Positions 6,402 through 12,882 of a stretch of 13,255 nt of DNA are shown here, piece after piece. The notes under the pieces are model-generated. The model was not told the DNA's origin, made no database searches, and worked only from the letters and a program-made list of their open reading frames with translations. The position numbers and the translations under genes were made by a program. This DNA is from JBMNUL01 sp050946255. GTDB lineage: Bacteria > Actinomycetota > Coriobacteriia > Coriobacteriales > CADBOM01. Numbering within the stretch: the stretch's first letter is position 1; each line of letters begins with the position of its first letter. Location: the NCBI GenBank assembly GCA_050946255.1, contig JBMNUL010000067.1:1-13255 (forward strand), given 5' to 3'.

Positions 6402-8882
6402 CTAACCACTGCTTTGGTCTTTGCCTCTGAACTTGGCGATTGTCGCCTTTGCTGTGGGGCTCGTGTTGTATCCCACGACTATCTTCAACAAACCCCTCAG
6501 GAACCTCCAGTTGAGGAAATCCACGGCGCCGGAGATCATCCCGTGGGTAATCCCGCCGAGGGTCATCACCCGAAGCGGGGAGTCGAACAGGACGGAATTG
6601 ACCATCACCTCGGCAGCATTGTCCGACTTGGTTACGTCGTCGACCTCCCCGTCAAGACTGGTTTGCCTGTAGAACTCATCTAGCACGAGACGCCCGACAA
6701 AAGTGTGCTTCAAGTCCCCAACCGGCGAATCGAACCTGATCGGCTTTGGAGACTGCCTCTTTGGGAAAGGTCCTCCGTAGAGCACCTTGAACGACTCTTC
6801 CGGGAACCTGTGTGGCCGCACATCGTAGTAGGGGTAGAGCGCGTGTTTCGTGAGTATGTCGATGTCAAGGGCATCCCTGACCTCGAACGGAGAGCCCCCA
6901 GGCGAGAGCTCTATCACCGTGGAGAGCCTGATGTCCCTGCTGGATGTCCCGACCCTTATCTCGTACCTGCCGGAATCGACACGCCAGGCGTGGTCTCGTG
7001 TATCCCAATAGGAGAAAGCCTCGGGACCAAGCTCGAAATCTACCTCTTCTTTCTGACCAACGGGAACCTGGCATTTCGAGAATGCGGCCAGCTGCTGGAA
7101 AGGCATGAACACCTTCGAGTCCAGCGAGCGCACGTAGACCTGCCAGACTTCCTTCCCGTCCATCGGGCCCAGATTCGATATCTCGAAGCTGAGGCGGTAG
7201 CAGCCTTGGGAAGGCTCGACCTTGAGATTTGCGTACTCGAACTTGGAATAGGACATCCCATGCCCGAACTCATATGCCGGTTCCACCCCCGCAGAGTCGA
7301 AATACCGGTACCCCACGAAGATGCTCTCCTTATAGAGAATCTCCTTGTCCAGGTCCGGGAAGCTGTCGGCGAGCGCCGTGTCGTCAAGTTTCTCCGGCCA
7401 TGTCTCGGCGAGCTTGCCACATGGATTGGCCCGTCCAAGGAGAAGATCGACCGTAGCCGACCCGCCCTGGCACCCAGCCAGGTAGATGAGAAGAATAGCA
7501 GCCACATCGTTGCGCCAAGGCAGCTCCATCGGAGCACCTCCCGATAAAACGACGACCGTGTGTGGATTTGCCTCGCAAACCCTTGAGATCAGCTCGTCGT
7601 TTCCCTTCGGGAGCTTCATGTCTCTCCTGTCGTATCCCTCTGACTCGAGCCGGTCCGGAAGTCCGGCGAAGATAACGGCGACGTCCGATGATCTGGCCAG
7701 CTCCACAGCTTCCGATAACATGGCCTCGTCCGCCTCACCGGTCTTGCAATCGTATCCATCGGCATAGGAGACATCCAATCCGGAGGCTGAGAACGCGTCC
7801 CATGCGCAATCGAGAACATATGGGTTGATCCTGGAGCTTCCTGCACCCTGAAAGCGCGGGTGCTTGGCAAATGAGCCTATAACGGCAATCTTTGAGTTCG
7901 GGGAAATTGGGAGAGTTCCGTCGTTTTTCAGAAGGACCGCGCTCTCGCGTGCCGCCTTTGCGGAGATTTTCGCATGCTCTCCCATATCGCAACTATAGGG
8001 GATCTCCTTGCAGGCCCTCTCGTGCTTGGCATACAGTCCGAGGACGTTTCTCGCGGCCCTGTCAAGATCTGACTTTGGGATCCTCCCAAGATGCACTCCC
8101 CTCACAATCGCCCTGGAGTATGCATCAAGGGGCCCGGGCATGCTGAGGTCGAGACCGGCACGAATCGAATCCTCGTAATCGTTGAGGGCACCCCAGTCGG
8201 CTATGAAAGCTCCGATATAACCCCACTCCCCCTCCAGCTTCTCCTTGATAAGCTTTCGGTTCTCGGTGCAATGCGTGCCGTTGAGCTTGTTGTATGCACC
8301 CATTACGCACCAAGGGTTAGAACGTCGCACGGCGATTTCGAACGGACGCAGGTACATCTCGTTGAGAGTGCGCTCATCGACGACAGAATCGCTCGTCATT
8401 CGGGCTTTTTCCTGGTTGTTCGCGGCGAAGTGCTTGAGGGAGGCGCCTACTCCCACGGACTGGATTCCATCGATCATCCCAGCTGCCATCTCGCCTGACA
8501 GCAACGGGTCCTCGCTGTAGTATTCGAAGTTCCTACCGCAGAGAGGGCTTCTCTTGATATTGGCGCCGGGCCCGAGAATCACGGCGGTGTTCTCCTTGCG
8601 GCACTCCTCGGCTATCGCCGCTCCGATTTGCCTGGCGAGGTCGACGTCGAAAGAGCATGCCACGGCGCTGGCCGTTGGAAAGCAAGTCGCGGGAAGACTC
8701 TCGTTGAGTCCGAGATTGTCTGCAACCTTGACCTGTTTTCGAAGGCCGTGGGAACCATCGTTTAGGTAAAGAGGCTCCAGACCGAGTCGCTCGTTTCTCA
8801 CGGTGGCCCAGTACGACCCACCGACCACGATGCTGGCCTTCTCCTCTAGAGTCATCTTCGAGAGTATATCGTCGACGTCCAT
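6402..8882 (-). CDS. Glycoside hydrolase family 3 beta-glycosidase (beta-glucosidase type)
   Basis: 826 residues from ATG 8882 (MDVDDILSKMTLEEK), chosen because GAGG lies 7 nt upstream; an upstream in-frame ATG at 8951 would add an unrelated hydrophobic stretch. The GH3 layout is complete. The N-terminal barrel has KHFAANNQE (150-158) and the nucleophile motif FIADWGA (Asp229). The second domain has the acid/base Glu in SEGYDRRD (Glu415). A fibronectin-III-like domain lies at about 560-660. A further ~160-residue C-terminal extension (665-826) is seen in a subset of GH3 enzymes. The residue before the nucleophile is Ala rather than the usual Ser/Thr. No signal peptide, so it probably acts on imported glycosides. 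The divergent ROK kinase would phosphorylate the released sugar. The exact sugar specificity cannot be read from sequence. Confidence 0.93.
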   Translation of the reverse strand: MDVDDILSKMTLEEKASIVVGGSYWATVRNERLGLEPLYLNDGSHGLRKQVKVADNLGLNESLPATCFPTASAVACSFDVDLARQIGAAIAEECRKENTAVILGPGANIKRSPLCGRNFEYYSEDPLLSGEMAAGMIDGIQSVGVGASLKHFAANNQEKARMTSDSVVDERTLNEMYLRPFEIAVRRSNPWCVMGAYNKLNGTHCTENRKLIKEKLEGEWGYIGAFIADWGALNDYEDSIRAGLDLSMPGPLDAYSRAIVRGVHLGRIPKSDLDRAARNVLGLYAKHERACKEIPYSCDMGEHAKISAKAARESAVLLKNDGTLPISPNSKIAVIGSFAKHPRFQGAGSSRINPYVLDCAWDAFSASGLDVSYADGYDCKTGEADEAMLSEAVELARSSDVAVIFAGLPDRLESEGYDRRDMKLPKGNDELISRVCEANPHTVVVLSGGAPMELPWRNDVAAILLIYLAGCQGGSATVDLLLGRANPCGKLAETWPEKLDDTALADSFPDLDKEILYKESIFVGYRYFDSAGVEPAYEFGHGMSYSKFEYANLKVEPSQGCYRLSFEISNLGPMDGKEVWQVYVRSLDSKVFMPFQQLAAFSKCQVPVGQKEEVDFELGPEAFSYWDTRDHAWRVDSGRYEIRVGTSSRDIRLSTVIELSPGGSPFEVRDALDIDILTKHALYPYYDVRPHRFPEESFKVLYGGPFPKRQSPKPIRFDSPVGDLKHTFVGRLVLDEFYRQTSLDGEVDDVTKSDNAAEVMVNSVLFDSPLRVMTLGGITHGMISGAVDFLNWRFLRGLLKIVVGYNTSPTAKATIAKFRGKDQSSG

Positions 8883-9011
8883 CAAACCGCCTCGAACTGC
8901 TAACACCATCAGAATCCAATCCAGAATTACAATCCCGAACCCGCACGGCACATGATGAAAACCAGTGAATGCGAATCCTCGCTTTTGGGAAAACTGGGTT
9001 CAAGCTGCAAG

Positions 9012-9037
9012 TTTCAAATTTAACCAACCAATTGAAA
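9012..9037. promoter_or_regulatory. Inverted repeat in the GH3 leader, possible operator
   Basis: TTTCAAATT (9012-9020) and AATTGAAA (9030-9037) form an inverted repeat with one bulged base. It starts directly downstream of the TATACT hexamer at 9044-9039 (minus strand), a place where a repressor could block the GH3 promoter. It is AT-rich, so chance cannot be excluded. Confidence 0.35.
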
Positions 9038-9079
9038 AAGTATAGATGTTTGTTTAGTTCTGGGTCCTGCCATACGGCG

Positions 9080-9095
9080 AATTGTGCATACAATT
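9080..9095. promoter_or_regulatory. Palindrome AATTGT-N4-ACAATT, possible operator of the GH3/ROK divergon
   Basis: Two perfect 6-bp arms around GCAT. The right arm overlaps a minus-strand TATAAA (9099-9094), a possible -10 for the GH3 gene, so binding here could control transcription. The arms match the outer arms of the E. coli lac operator, but the spacer is shorter (4 bp instead of 9), so LacI-type recognition should not be assumed. Confidence 0.45.
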
Positions 9096-9106
9096 TATAC
9101 ATGTAA

Positions 9107-9196
9107 TCGAAAATGCCAGACATCGGCTCCCCATTCGTAGCGTTGGCTCCGCAACTCGAAATGCCAGAATCCGACCGTTGTGATAACCTGCGTTGG
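9107..9196. repeat. Degenerate 49-bp direct duplication upstream of the ROK gene
   Basis: TCGAAAATGCCAGA at 9107 and TCGAAATGCCAGA at 9156 start two copies. In both, GCGTTGG follows at the same distance, about 34 bp into the unit. Between these anchors the copies have drifted. The second copy's GCCAGAATCCGAC resembles GCCAGAATATCCGAC in the hairpin repeats near 12000. Confidence 0.55.
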
Positions 9197-9296
9197 AAGA
9201 ATCTTGTAAAGCTGGTGCCGATAATGACAACTCCAGCTCAATAAAAACTGAAGCGGCACCGCATTTGAACTTTGGCGGCATTGAGGCGGAAAACCG

Positions 9297-10442
9297 ATGG
9301 ACAGCAAATCTTCATACCTTGGAATTGACATGGGCGGGACCATGGTGAAGCTAGGGCTGTTCGACCGGGACGGCAACTGCCTGACATCATCGAGCTTTCC
9401 AACTCCCAGCCTGACTGAAAAGGACTCGTGCGATTCCTTCGCCAGGAAGATCGTGGAGTTTCTGGAAGAGTCTGGTGCGCCCACCGGCAAGGACGAAGGG
9501 GCGATCTCCGATAATTCGCCCACGGCATTACCGCCTGTAGCTGCAATCGGTCTTGCAATCCCCGGGGTGGTGAACGACAAGGCACCGGAACTTCTCCCAA
9601 ATGTAGACCTGGACCTCGGGCAGACCATGGAAAGCATCTCGAGGCTTCTCCCCAACAGCAAGGTGTTCAGCATCAACGATGCCAACGCAGCGGCACTGGG
9701 GGAAATGTGGCAAGGAGCCGCCAGGGATGTCGAAAGCCTCCTGTTCCTCACAATCGGAACGGGAGTCGGAGGCGCGTTGGTCTACAGGGGCCATGTGATA
9801 TCTGGGTTCAACGGCGCTGCTGGGGAAATCGGCCACTTGCTCGTCGAACCTGGAGGCAGGCAATGTGGATGCGGGAAGAGGGGCTGTCTGGAGCAGTACG
9901 CCTCGGCAACCGGAATTGTGAGGTCGTTCTTCGAGGCCGATGGTGAGATTTCCGGAACGGTGGCAACGCCGAAATCGACAGAAGATCAGTTGATGTCCGA
10001 TGCCCGCAATGCCCAGAAAGACCCCCAGCAGACGGCAGACGGCAGCAAGCTTGACTTGCCCGAAAATCTCTCAGAGAACGGAATTGTTCCCAAGCACAGA
10101 TCCGACGCACTGTCAGTGTTCAATGCATACGAGCAGGGAGACCCACGGGCCATCGTGGCCGTGGACAGGTTCACGGAGTCTCTGGGTCTGGCAATTTCGC
10201 AGGTGACGAGCATATTCGACCCGCAGCGGGTTCTTCTCGGAGGTGGCGTCTCTATGTCCGCCGACGTCTACATGCAGAAACTCGTCGACGCGTACCATAG
10301 GCACTGCATTCCTCCCACGAGTGCAACTCCAATCTCCACTGCTATGCTCGGCAACCGCGCGGGAATGACCGGAGCTGCATACTTCGCAATGCAGAGCATC
10401 GGCGAAGCGCAAGACAGCTCCGGATCCCAGCCGACTTTCTAG
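9297..10442 (+). CDS. ROK-family sugar kinase (glucokinase-like)
   Basis: 381 residues, against about 300-330 for typical ROK glucokinases. Motifs in order are the phosphate-binding GIDMGGT (Asp11), the catalytic INDANAAALGE (Asp128), GTGVGGALV (154-162), EIGH (177-180), the zinc site CGCGKRGCLEQYAS (Cys190, 192, 197), and LLGGGVS in the C-terminal lobe. It should phosphorylate glucose or a related hexose with ATP in the cytoplasm. No N-terminal helix-turn-helix is present, so it is a kinase and not a ROK repressor. The extra length lies in two low-complexity polar insertions, about residues 60-80 and 213-268. The start is supported by GAGGCGG a few bases upstream. It is divergent from the GH3 gene and probably handles the sugar that enzyme releases. 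Confidence 0.92.
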   Translation: MDSKSSYLGIDMGGTMVKLGLFDRDGNCLTSSSFPTPSLTEKDSCDSFARKIVEFLEESGAPTGKDEGAISDNSPTALPPVAAIGLAIPGVVNDKAPELLPNVDLDLGQTMESISRLLPNSKVFSINDANAAALGEMWQGAARDVESLLFLTIGTGVGGALVYRGHVISGFNGAAGEIGHLLVEPGGRQCGCGKRGCLEQYASATGIVRSFFEADGEISGTVATPKSTEDQLMSDARNAQKDPQQTADGSKLDLPENLSENGIVPKHRSDALSVFNAYEQGDPRAIVAVDRFTESLGLAISQVTSIFDPQRVLLGGGVSMSADVYMQKLVDAYHRHCIPPTSATPISTAMLGNRAGMTGAAYFAMQSIGEAQDSSGSQPTF

Positions 10443-10501
10443 GTCCGCGCATTCCAATGCCTGATGACTTTCCAGGCACGCGCATTCCTTACTTTGCAGC
10501 C
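10433..10501. repeat. 33-bp tandem duplication across the ROK stop codon, with a partial third copy in the AKR end
   Basis: A 23-bp block at 10433-10455 recurs at 10466-10488 with 20 of 23 bases identical; both end in CGCGCATTCC. The ROK stop codon TAG (10440-10442) lies inside copy 1, where copy 2 reads CAG. A shorter relative, TACTTTGCAGCC (10490-10501), holds the stop and last codons of the minus-strand aldo/keto reductase. The whole convergent spacer is made of this repeat. Confidence 0.75.
10458..10478. terminator. Hairpin between convergent genes, possible bidirectional terminator
   Basis: TGCCTG (10458-10463) and CAGGCA (10473-10478) form a perfect 6-bp stem with a 9-nt loop, flanked on both sides by the direct repeat CGCGCATTCC. 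There is no good T-run on either side. The position, midway between two converging stop codons, is the main reason to suspect termination. Confidence 0.4.
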
Positions 10502-11640
10502 TTCTCGTCATCCACATCGAACAGCTTGGAAGCGTCTGCCAGCTCCTTGATGATGGGCAGGCCCTGAGGGCAGGCGTTCTCGCACTGACCGCACTGAATG
10601 CATTCCGAAGCGTGGATTCCGCCAGTCTCGAAATTGTAGTGGTTCTTCGCAGGAACCAAATCGCCGAACATCCTGTACATGTTGACCGCGCTGAACACCG
10701 CCGGGATGTTGATGTTCTTGGGACAGCCCTTGGTGCAATACCTGCATCCAGTGCATTCGACGAGGCCCATGTTTGCTAGAGCGTTCTGGGCATCCTTTAT
10801 TACCTCGCGCTCAGAAGCGGAGAGCGGCTTGATGTCCTTGAAGGTCGCGATGTTGTCCCGCATCTGCTCGATGTTGGACATTCCAGAGAGAATGGTTATC
10901 ACACCATCGAGTTCCGCAACGAAGCGCAGAGCCCAGGAAGCACATGAGGCATCTGGGTTGGCCTCCTTGAGGATCTTCTTGACTGGTGCGGGTGGATCGG
11001 CGAGCATGCCGCCCTTGACCGGCTCCATGATGACAACTGGCTTGCCGTGCTTGCGTGCAGTTTCGAAGCACTTGCCAGATTGCACGTATGCCGCGTTCCA
11101 ATCGGCATAGTTGACCTGCAACTGGACGAACTCCACGATGTCGTCATGCTCGTTCAGAACCTGGTCGAGGACGTTTGCCTGGTCGTGGAAAGAGAATCCC
11201 ACGTGCTTGACGAGACCCTCCTTTTTCTTCTGGACTATGAAATCCCACATTCCAAAATCGTCGAAGACCTTGGTCCGGCCAGCCCCAACGTTGTGTAGCA
11301 GGTAGAAGTCGAAGTATCCGGCTCCGGTCTCCTCCAACGATTTATCGAACATCGCCTTGGCCTCGTCCGCGTTCTTGGCATCTATCCAAGAGGCGTTCTT
11401 GGTGGCCAGCTGATAGCTGTCTCGTGGGTAGCGATCTACGAGAGCCTCCTTGATTGCAGCTTCCGAGCCCGAGTAGACTCTCGCAGTGTCGAAGTAGGTG
11501 AACCCGGCCGCGAGAAACTCGTCGACCATCTGCTTGACCTGCTCGATATCGATTGGGTCATCGGGCTTGTCGCCTTTGCGCGGGAGCCTCATGAGACCGA
11601 ACCCAAGTTTGGGGATATCCTTTCCCAGATAGTCTTCCAT
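10489..11640 (-). CDS. Aldo/keto reductase with C-terminal ferredoxin-type [4Fe-4S] domain
   Basis: 383 residues from ATG 11640, chosen because GGAGGAGG lies 5 nt upstream. An ATG five codons earlier would place that Shine-Dalgarno inside the gene. The N-terminal ~290 residues are an AKR barrel: KLGFGLMRLP, GFTYFDTARVYSGSE, and the catalytic tetrad Asp51, Tyr56, Lys81 and His116 (FYLLHN). The C-terminus carries two cluster motifs: Cys296, 299, 302 and 306 (CTGCRYCTKGCP), and Cys347, 350, 353 and 357 (CIQCGQCENACP). This fusion is common in strict anaerobes, where it probably links carbonyl reduction to ferredoxin or other electron carriers; the substrate is unknown. Cytoplasmic. TATATA about 20 bp upstream is a possible -10, which would give a very short leader. 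It converges with the ROK gene. Confidence 0.93.
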   Translation of the reverse strand: MEDYLGKDIPKLGFGLMRLPRKGDKPDDPIDIEQVKQMVDEFLAAGFTYFDTARVYSGSEAAIKEALVDRYPRDSYQLATKNASWIDAKNADEAKAMFDKSLEETGAGYFDFYLLHNVGAGRTKVFDDFGMWDFIVQKKKEGLVKHVGFSFHDQANVLDQVLNEHDDIVEFVQLQVNYADWNAAYVQSGKCFETARKHGKPVVIMEPVKGGMLADPPAPVKKILKEANPDASCASWALRFVAELDGVITILSGMSNIEQMRDNIATFKDIKPLSASEREVIKDAQNALANMGLVECTGCRYCTKGCPKNINIPAVFSAVNMYRMFGDLVPAKNHYNFETGGIHASECIQCGQCENACPQGLPIIKELADASKLFDVDDEKAAK

Positions 11641-11903
11641 TTTCTCCTCCTCCATATATAGAGACCTCTCGCTATTAATTATGAGTGAGAAATTGCAACA
11701 AGGATTGGCAGAAAACGCGAATGCGGGCGAATATCTGCAATTGGAGAGCAGGGAAATGCGGCGGCGCGGGATCAACATAGGCTGGGTTTAGGCGGCTCAA
11801 AAGGCCCCTCTTGTTTTGAAATCTATGTATCCCGAACGTCGCCGCTCCAATTGAATATTATTCCCTAACACTACGCAGTGCAAAACGAAATATTGAGAAC
11901 CAT

Positions 11904-12080
11904 CCTGCAGGCTGACCTGCAGGGCCGCGGTTAATAAAGCCAGAAACGGCAGAAAGACGATATTCCCACGCACTGGTCCAAAAAGGTGCGGGTAACAAAG
12001 CCAGAATATCCGACATGAATAGAGGTTTTCCACGCGCTGGCCTGCATAGTCGCGTGGAAACCAGAATATCTACATGAAGA
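11904..12080. repeat. Three tandem copies of a ~60-64 bp hairpin-bearing unit
   Basis: Each unit has a stem-loop followed by AA-rich sequence and CCAGAA. CCAGAA starts at 11940, 12001 and 12061, and the CTG(A/G) core at 11912, 11973 and 12037. Copies 2 and 3 share CACGC(A/G)CTGG at 11967 and 12031, CCAGAATATC, then ACATGAA. The stem differs between copies while pairing is kept. In copy 1 it is CCTGCAGG-CTGA-CCTGCAGG (11904-11923). In copy 2 it is CGCAC with GTGCG. In copy 3 it is GGTTTTCCACGCG (12024-12036) with CGCGTGGAAACC (12051-12062), 12 pairs plus one bulge. Conserved folding with changed bases suggests a functional RNA or DNA structure. Confidence 0.75.
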
Positions 12081-12111
12081 GGGCCGGCACCTCTTTCGAG
12101 GCAACCGGCCC
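12081..12111. other. GC-rich long hairpin directly after the hairpin repeats
   Basis: GGGCCGG (12081-12087) pairs with CCGGCCC (12105-12111). An inner stem CCTC-TTTC-GAGG (12090-12101) stacks on it across a small internal loop. No T-run follows on either strand, so it is not a standard intrinsic terminator. Confidence 0.6.
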
Positions 12112-12149
12112 ACATTCACAGGAAGGGAGATTATGAAGAATGAAAGATG

Positions 12150-12183
12150 CAAAAAACTCATGCCCTGAGGTGTCTTCTCACCT
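12150..12183 (-). terminator. Possible hsp20 terminator
   Basis: Read on the minus strand, AGGTG-6 nt-CACCT is followed by CTCA-GGGCA-TGAG and then six T. The stems are short. This is the only place downstream of hsp20 where hairpins are followed by a T-run, so it is the best candidate for its transcript end, about 140-170 bp after the stop codon. Confidence 0.35.
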
Positions 12184-12201
12184 GTTGGGCAATCCCAATC
12201 T

Positions 12202-12236
12202 GGAGCGCTCCCCGAGGGCTCAGGATTTCCCTCGGG
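12202..12236. other. Perfect palindrome abutting an 8-bp hairpin
   Basis: GGAGCGCTCC (12202-12211) is a perfect 10-bp palindrome. Its last base begins CCCGAGGG-10 nt-CCCTCGGG (12211-12236), a perfect 8-bp stem. It lies downstream of hsp20 on the minus strand and has no T-run. Confidence 0.55.
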
Positions 12237-12320
12237 ACGCCCATCTCGGGACAACCCGCCACGGTTTGGCACACCCGTTGCTACCCAGATGACCTCGCCG
12301 ATGCGGGGTAACGCTTTGAG

Positions 12321-12770
12321 CTACTCGATATCGAAGCTCTTCTTCTTGGGCTTGTCCTCGTCCTTCTTGGGAAGGTCGATGGTCAGGATGCCGTTCTCGT
12401 ACTTGACTTTGATCTCATCCTGATTGACGTTGCTGATGTCGAAGCTTCTGGAGTAAGAGCCTCTGCTGCGCTCACGGCGCACGTAGCTGCCCTCGTCGTC
12501 CTTCTCCTCGGAATCGGATTTTCTCTCGGCGGAAATCGTGAGGATATCGTCTTCGACCTCTACCTTGATGTCTTCCTTGTCGAATCCGGGAAGTTCAGCT
12601 TCTAACACATAGCCATCGCCGTTGTCCTTGACGTCGGTCTTGAACCCGAGATAGCTCGAGACGGCTGAGCGTCCATAGGAGAACGCCTTCTCCATCTCAT
12701 CCATCATGGCAAATGGGTCCATTGCCTTGATGACACGGCCCCTTCTGCCAAATGGCAGGATCTCATACAT
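12321..12770 (-). CDS. Hsp20/alpha-crystallin small heat-shock protein
   Basis: 149 residues, a usual size. An N-terminal arm (1-42) contains a Met/Phe-rich segment (DPFAMMDEMEKAF). The alpha-crystallin domain covers about 43-136, with DNGDGYVLEAELPGFDKEDIKVEVEDDILTI-type strands and the hallmark NGILTIDLPK (126-135). The lysine-rich C-terminal tail ends in SFDIE and lacks a clear I-x-I assembly motif. Small Hsps form oligomers and hold unfolding proteins in the cytoplasm without ATP. The start at 12770 has AAAGGAG about 9 nt upstream. A near-perfect sigma-70 promoter lies at 12865-12837. Inverted repeats over it, and the divergent MarR gene, suggest MarR-type control; I see no CIRCE or HAIR-like element. 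Confidence 0.94.
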   Translation of the reverse strand: MYEILPFGRRGRVIKAMDPFAMMDEMEKAFSYGRSAVSSYLGFKTDVKDNGDGYVLEAELPGFDKEDIKVEVEDDILTISAERKSDSEEKDDEGSYVRRERSRGSYSRSFDISNVNQDEIKVKYENGILTIDLPKKDEDKPKKKSFDIE

Positions 12771-12821
12771 TGCACATCACTCCTTTCGCGGCCGATCTTT
12801 CGATCGAATGTGGTACCATTT

Positions 12822-12838
12822 ATCTGACCAAGTCAGAT
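12822..12838. promoter_or_regulatory. Perfect inverted repeat over the hsp20 -10/start site, likely operator
   Basis: ATCTGAC-CAA-GTCAGAT is a perfect 7-bp inverted repeat with a 3-bp centre, the size of a typical MarR dimer site. It overlaps the last bases of the hsp20 -10 and the predicted start of transcription, so binding should block hsp20. Confidence 0.7.
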
Positions 12839-12865
12839 TATAATTGACAGTCTGAAATTGGTCAA
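12837..12865 (-). promoter_or_regulatory. Sigma-70-type promoter of hsp20
   Basis: On the minus strand TTGACC (12865-12860), a 17-bp spacer, then TATAAT (12842-12837): five of six and six of six consensus bases at optimal spacing. Transcription should start near 12830, giving a leader of about 60 nt before ATG 12770. Because the central sequence is TTATAATT, the plus strand also reads TATAAT (12839-12844), a possible -10 for the MarR gene, although no good plus-strand -35 is seen. Confidence 0.85.
12844..12865. promoter_or_regulatory. Second inverted repeat TTGAC-N12-GTCAA over the hsp20 -35 and spacer
   Basis: TTGAC (12844-12848) and GTCAA (12861-12865) are inverted around 12 bp that contain GTCTGA, similar to the core of the neighbouring operator. 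The right arm is also the hsp20 -35 box. It lies 18-39 bp before the MarR start codon, so one bound regulator could affect both genes. Confidence 0.5.
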
Positions 12866-12882
12866 GCACTTTAGGAGAAAAT

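Larger units (their letters stand above)
8883..9296. other. 414-bp divergent regulatory region between GH3 and ROK genes
   Basis: No supported gene. It must contain the promoters of both genes. For the GH3 gene (minus strand) candidate -10 boxes are TATAAA at 9099-9094, which overlaps the palindrome at 9080-9095, and TATACT at 9044-9039; neither has a good -35. TTTCAAATT-9 nt-AATTGAAA (9012-9037) is a near-perfect inverted repeat just downstream of the second. The right half carries a degenerate 49-bp duplication (9107-9196). I could not fix a ROK promoter. Confidence 0.5.
11641..12320. other. 680-bp gene-free region rich in stem-loops
   Basis: This is the longest gap in the window. The first 230 bp hold the presumed AKR promoter and nothing else I can name. 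From 11904 to about 12236 inverted repeats follow one another: three copies of a hairpin unit (11904-12080), a GC-rich hairpin (12081-12111), AGGTG-6 nt-CACCT (12168-12183), TTGGG-CAAT-CCCAA (12185-12198), the perfect palindrome GGAGCGCTCC (12202-12211), and CCCGAGGG-10 nt-CCCTCGGG (12211-12236). Minus-strand ORFs across this region follow the repeats and have no recognisable protein. A structured RNA or a repeat array are both possible. Confidence 0.6.

Noticed and set aside
6705..7547. Long plus-strand ORF of 280 codons inside the GH3 gene, and a 217-codon minus ORF inside the esterase (1463-2116)
   Set aside because: Both are antisense shadows of genes with firmly recognised domains, and their translations show no family features.
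9080..9095. True LacI operator
   Set aside because: Arms match the outer lac arms but the spacer is 4 bp rather than 9, and no LacI-type gene is in the window.
11640..11660. Archaeal origin suggested by TATATA boxes near start codons (AKR and the small membrane protein)
   Set aside because: Clear Shine-Dalgarno sequences and a consensus bacterial -35/-10 promoter before hsp20 point to a bacterium; TATATA also works as a -10.
11858..12272. Overlapping minus-strand ORFs across the hairpin region
   Set aside because: They track the repeats and stem-loops, have no ribosome binding sites and encode no recognisable protein.
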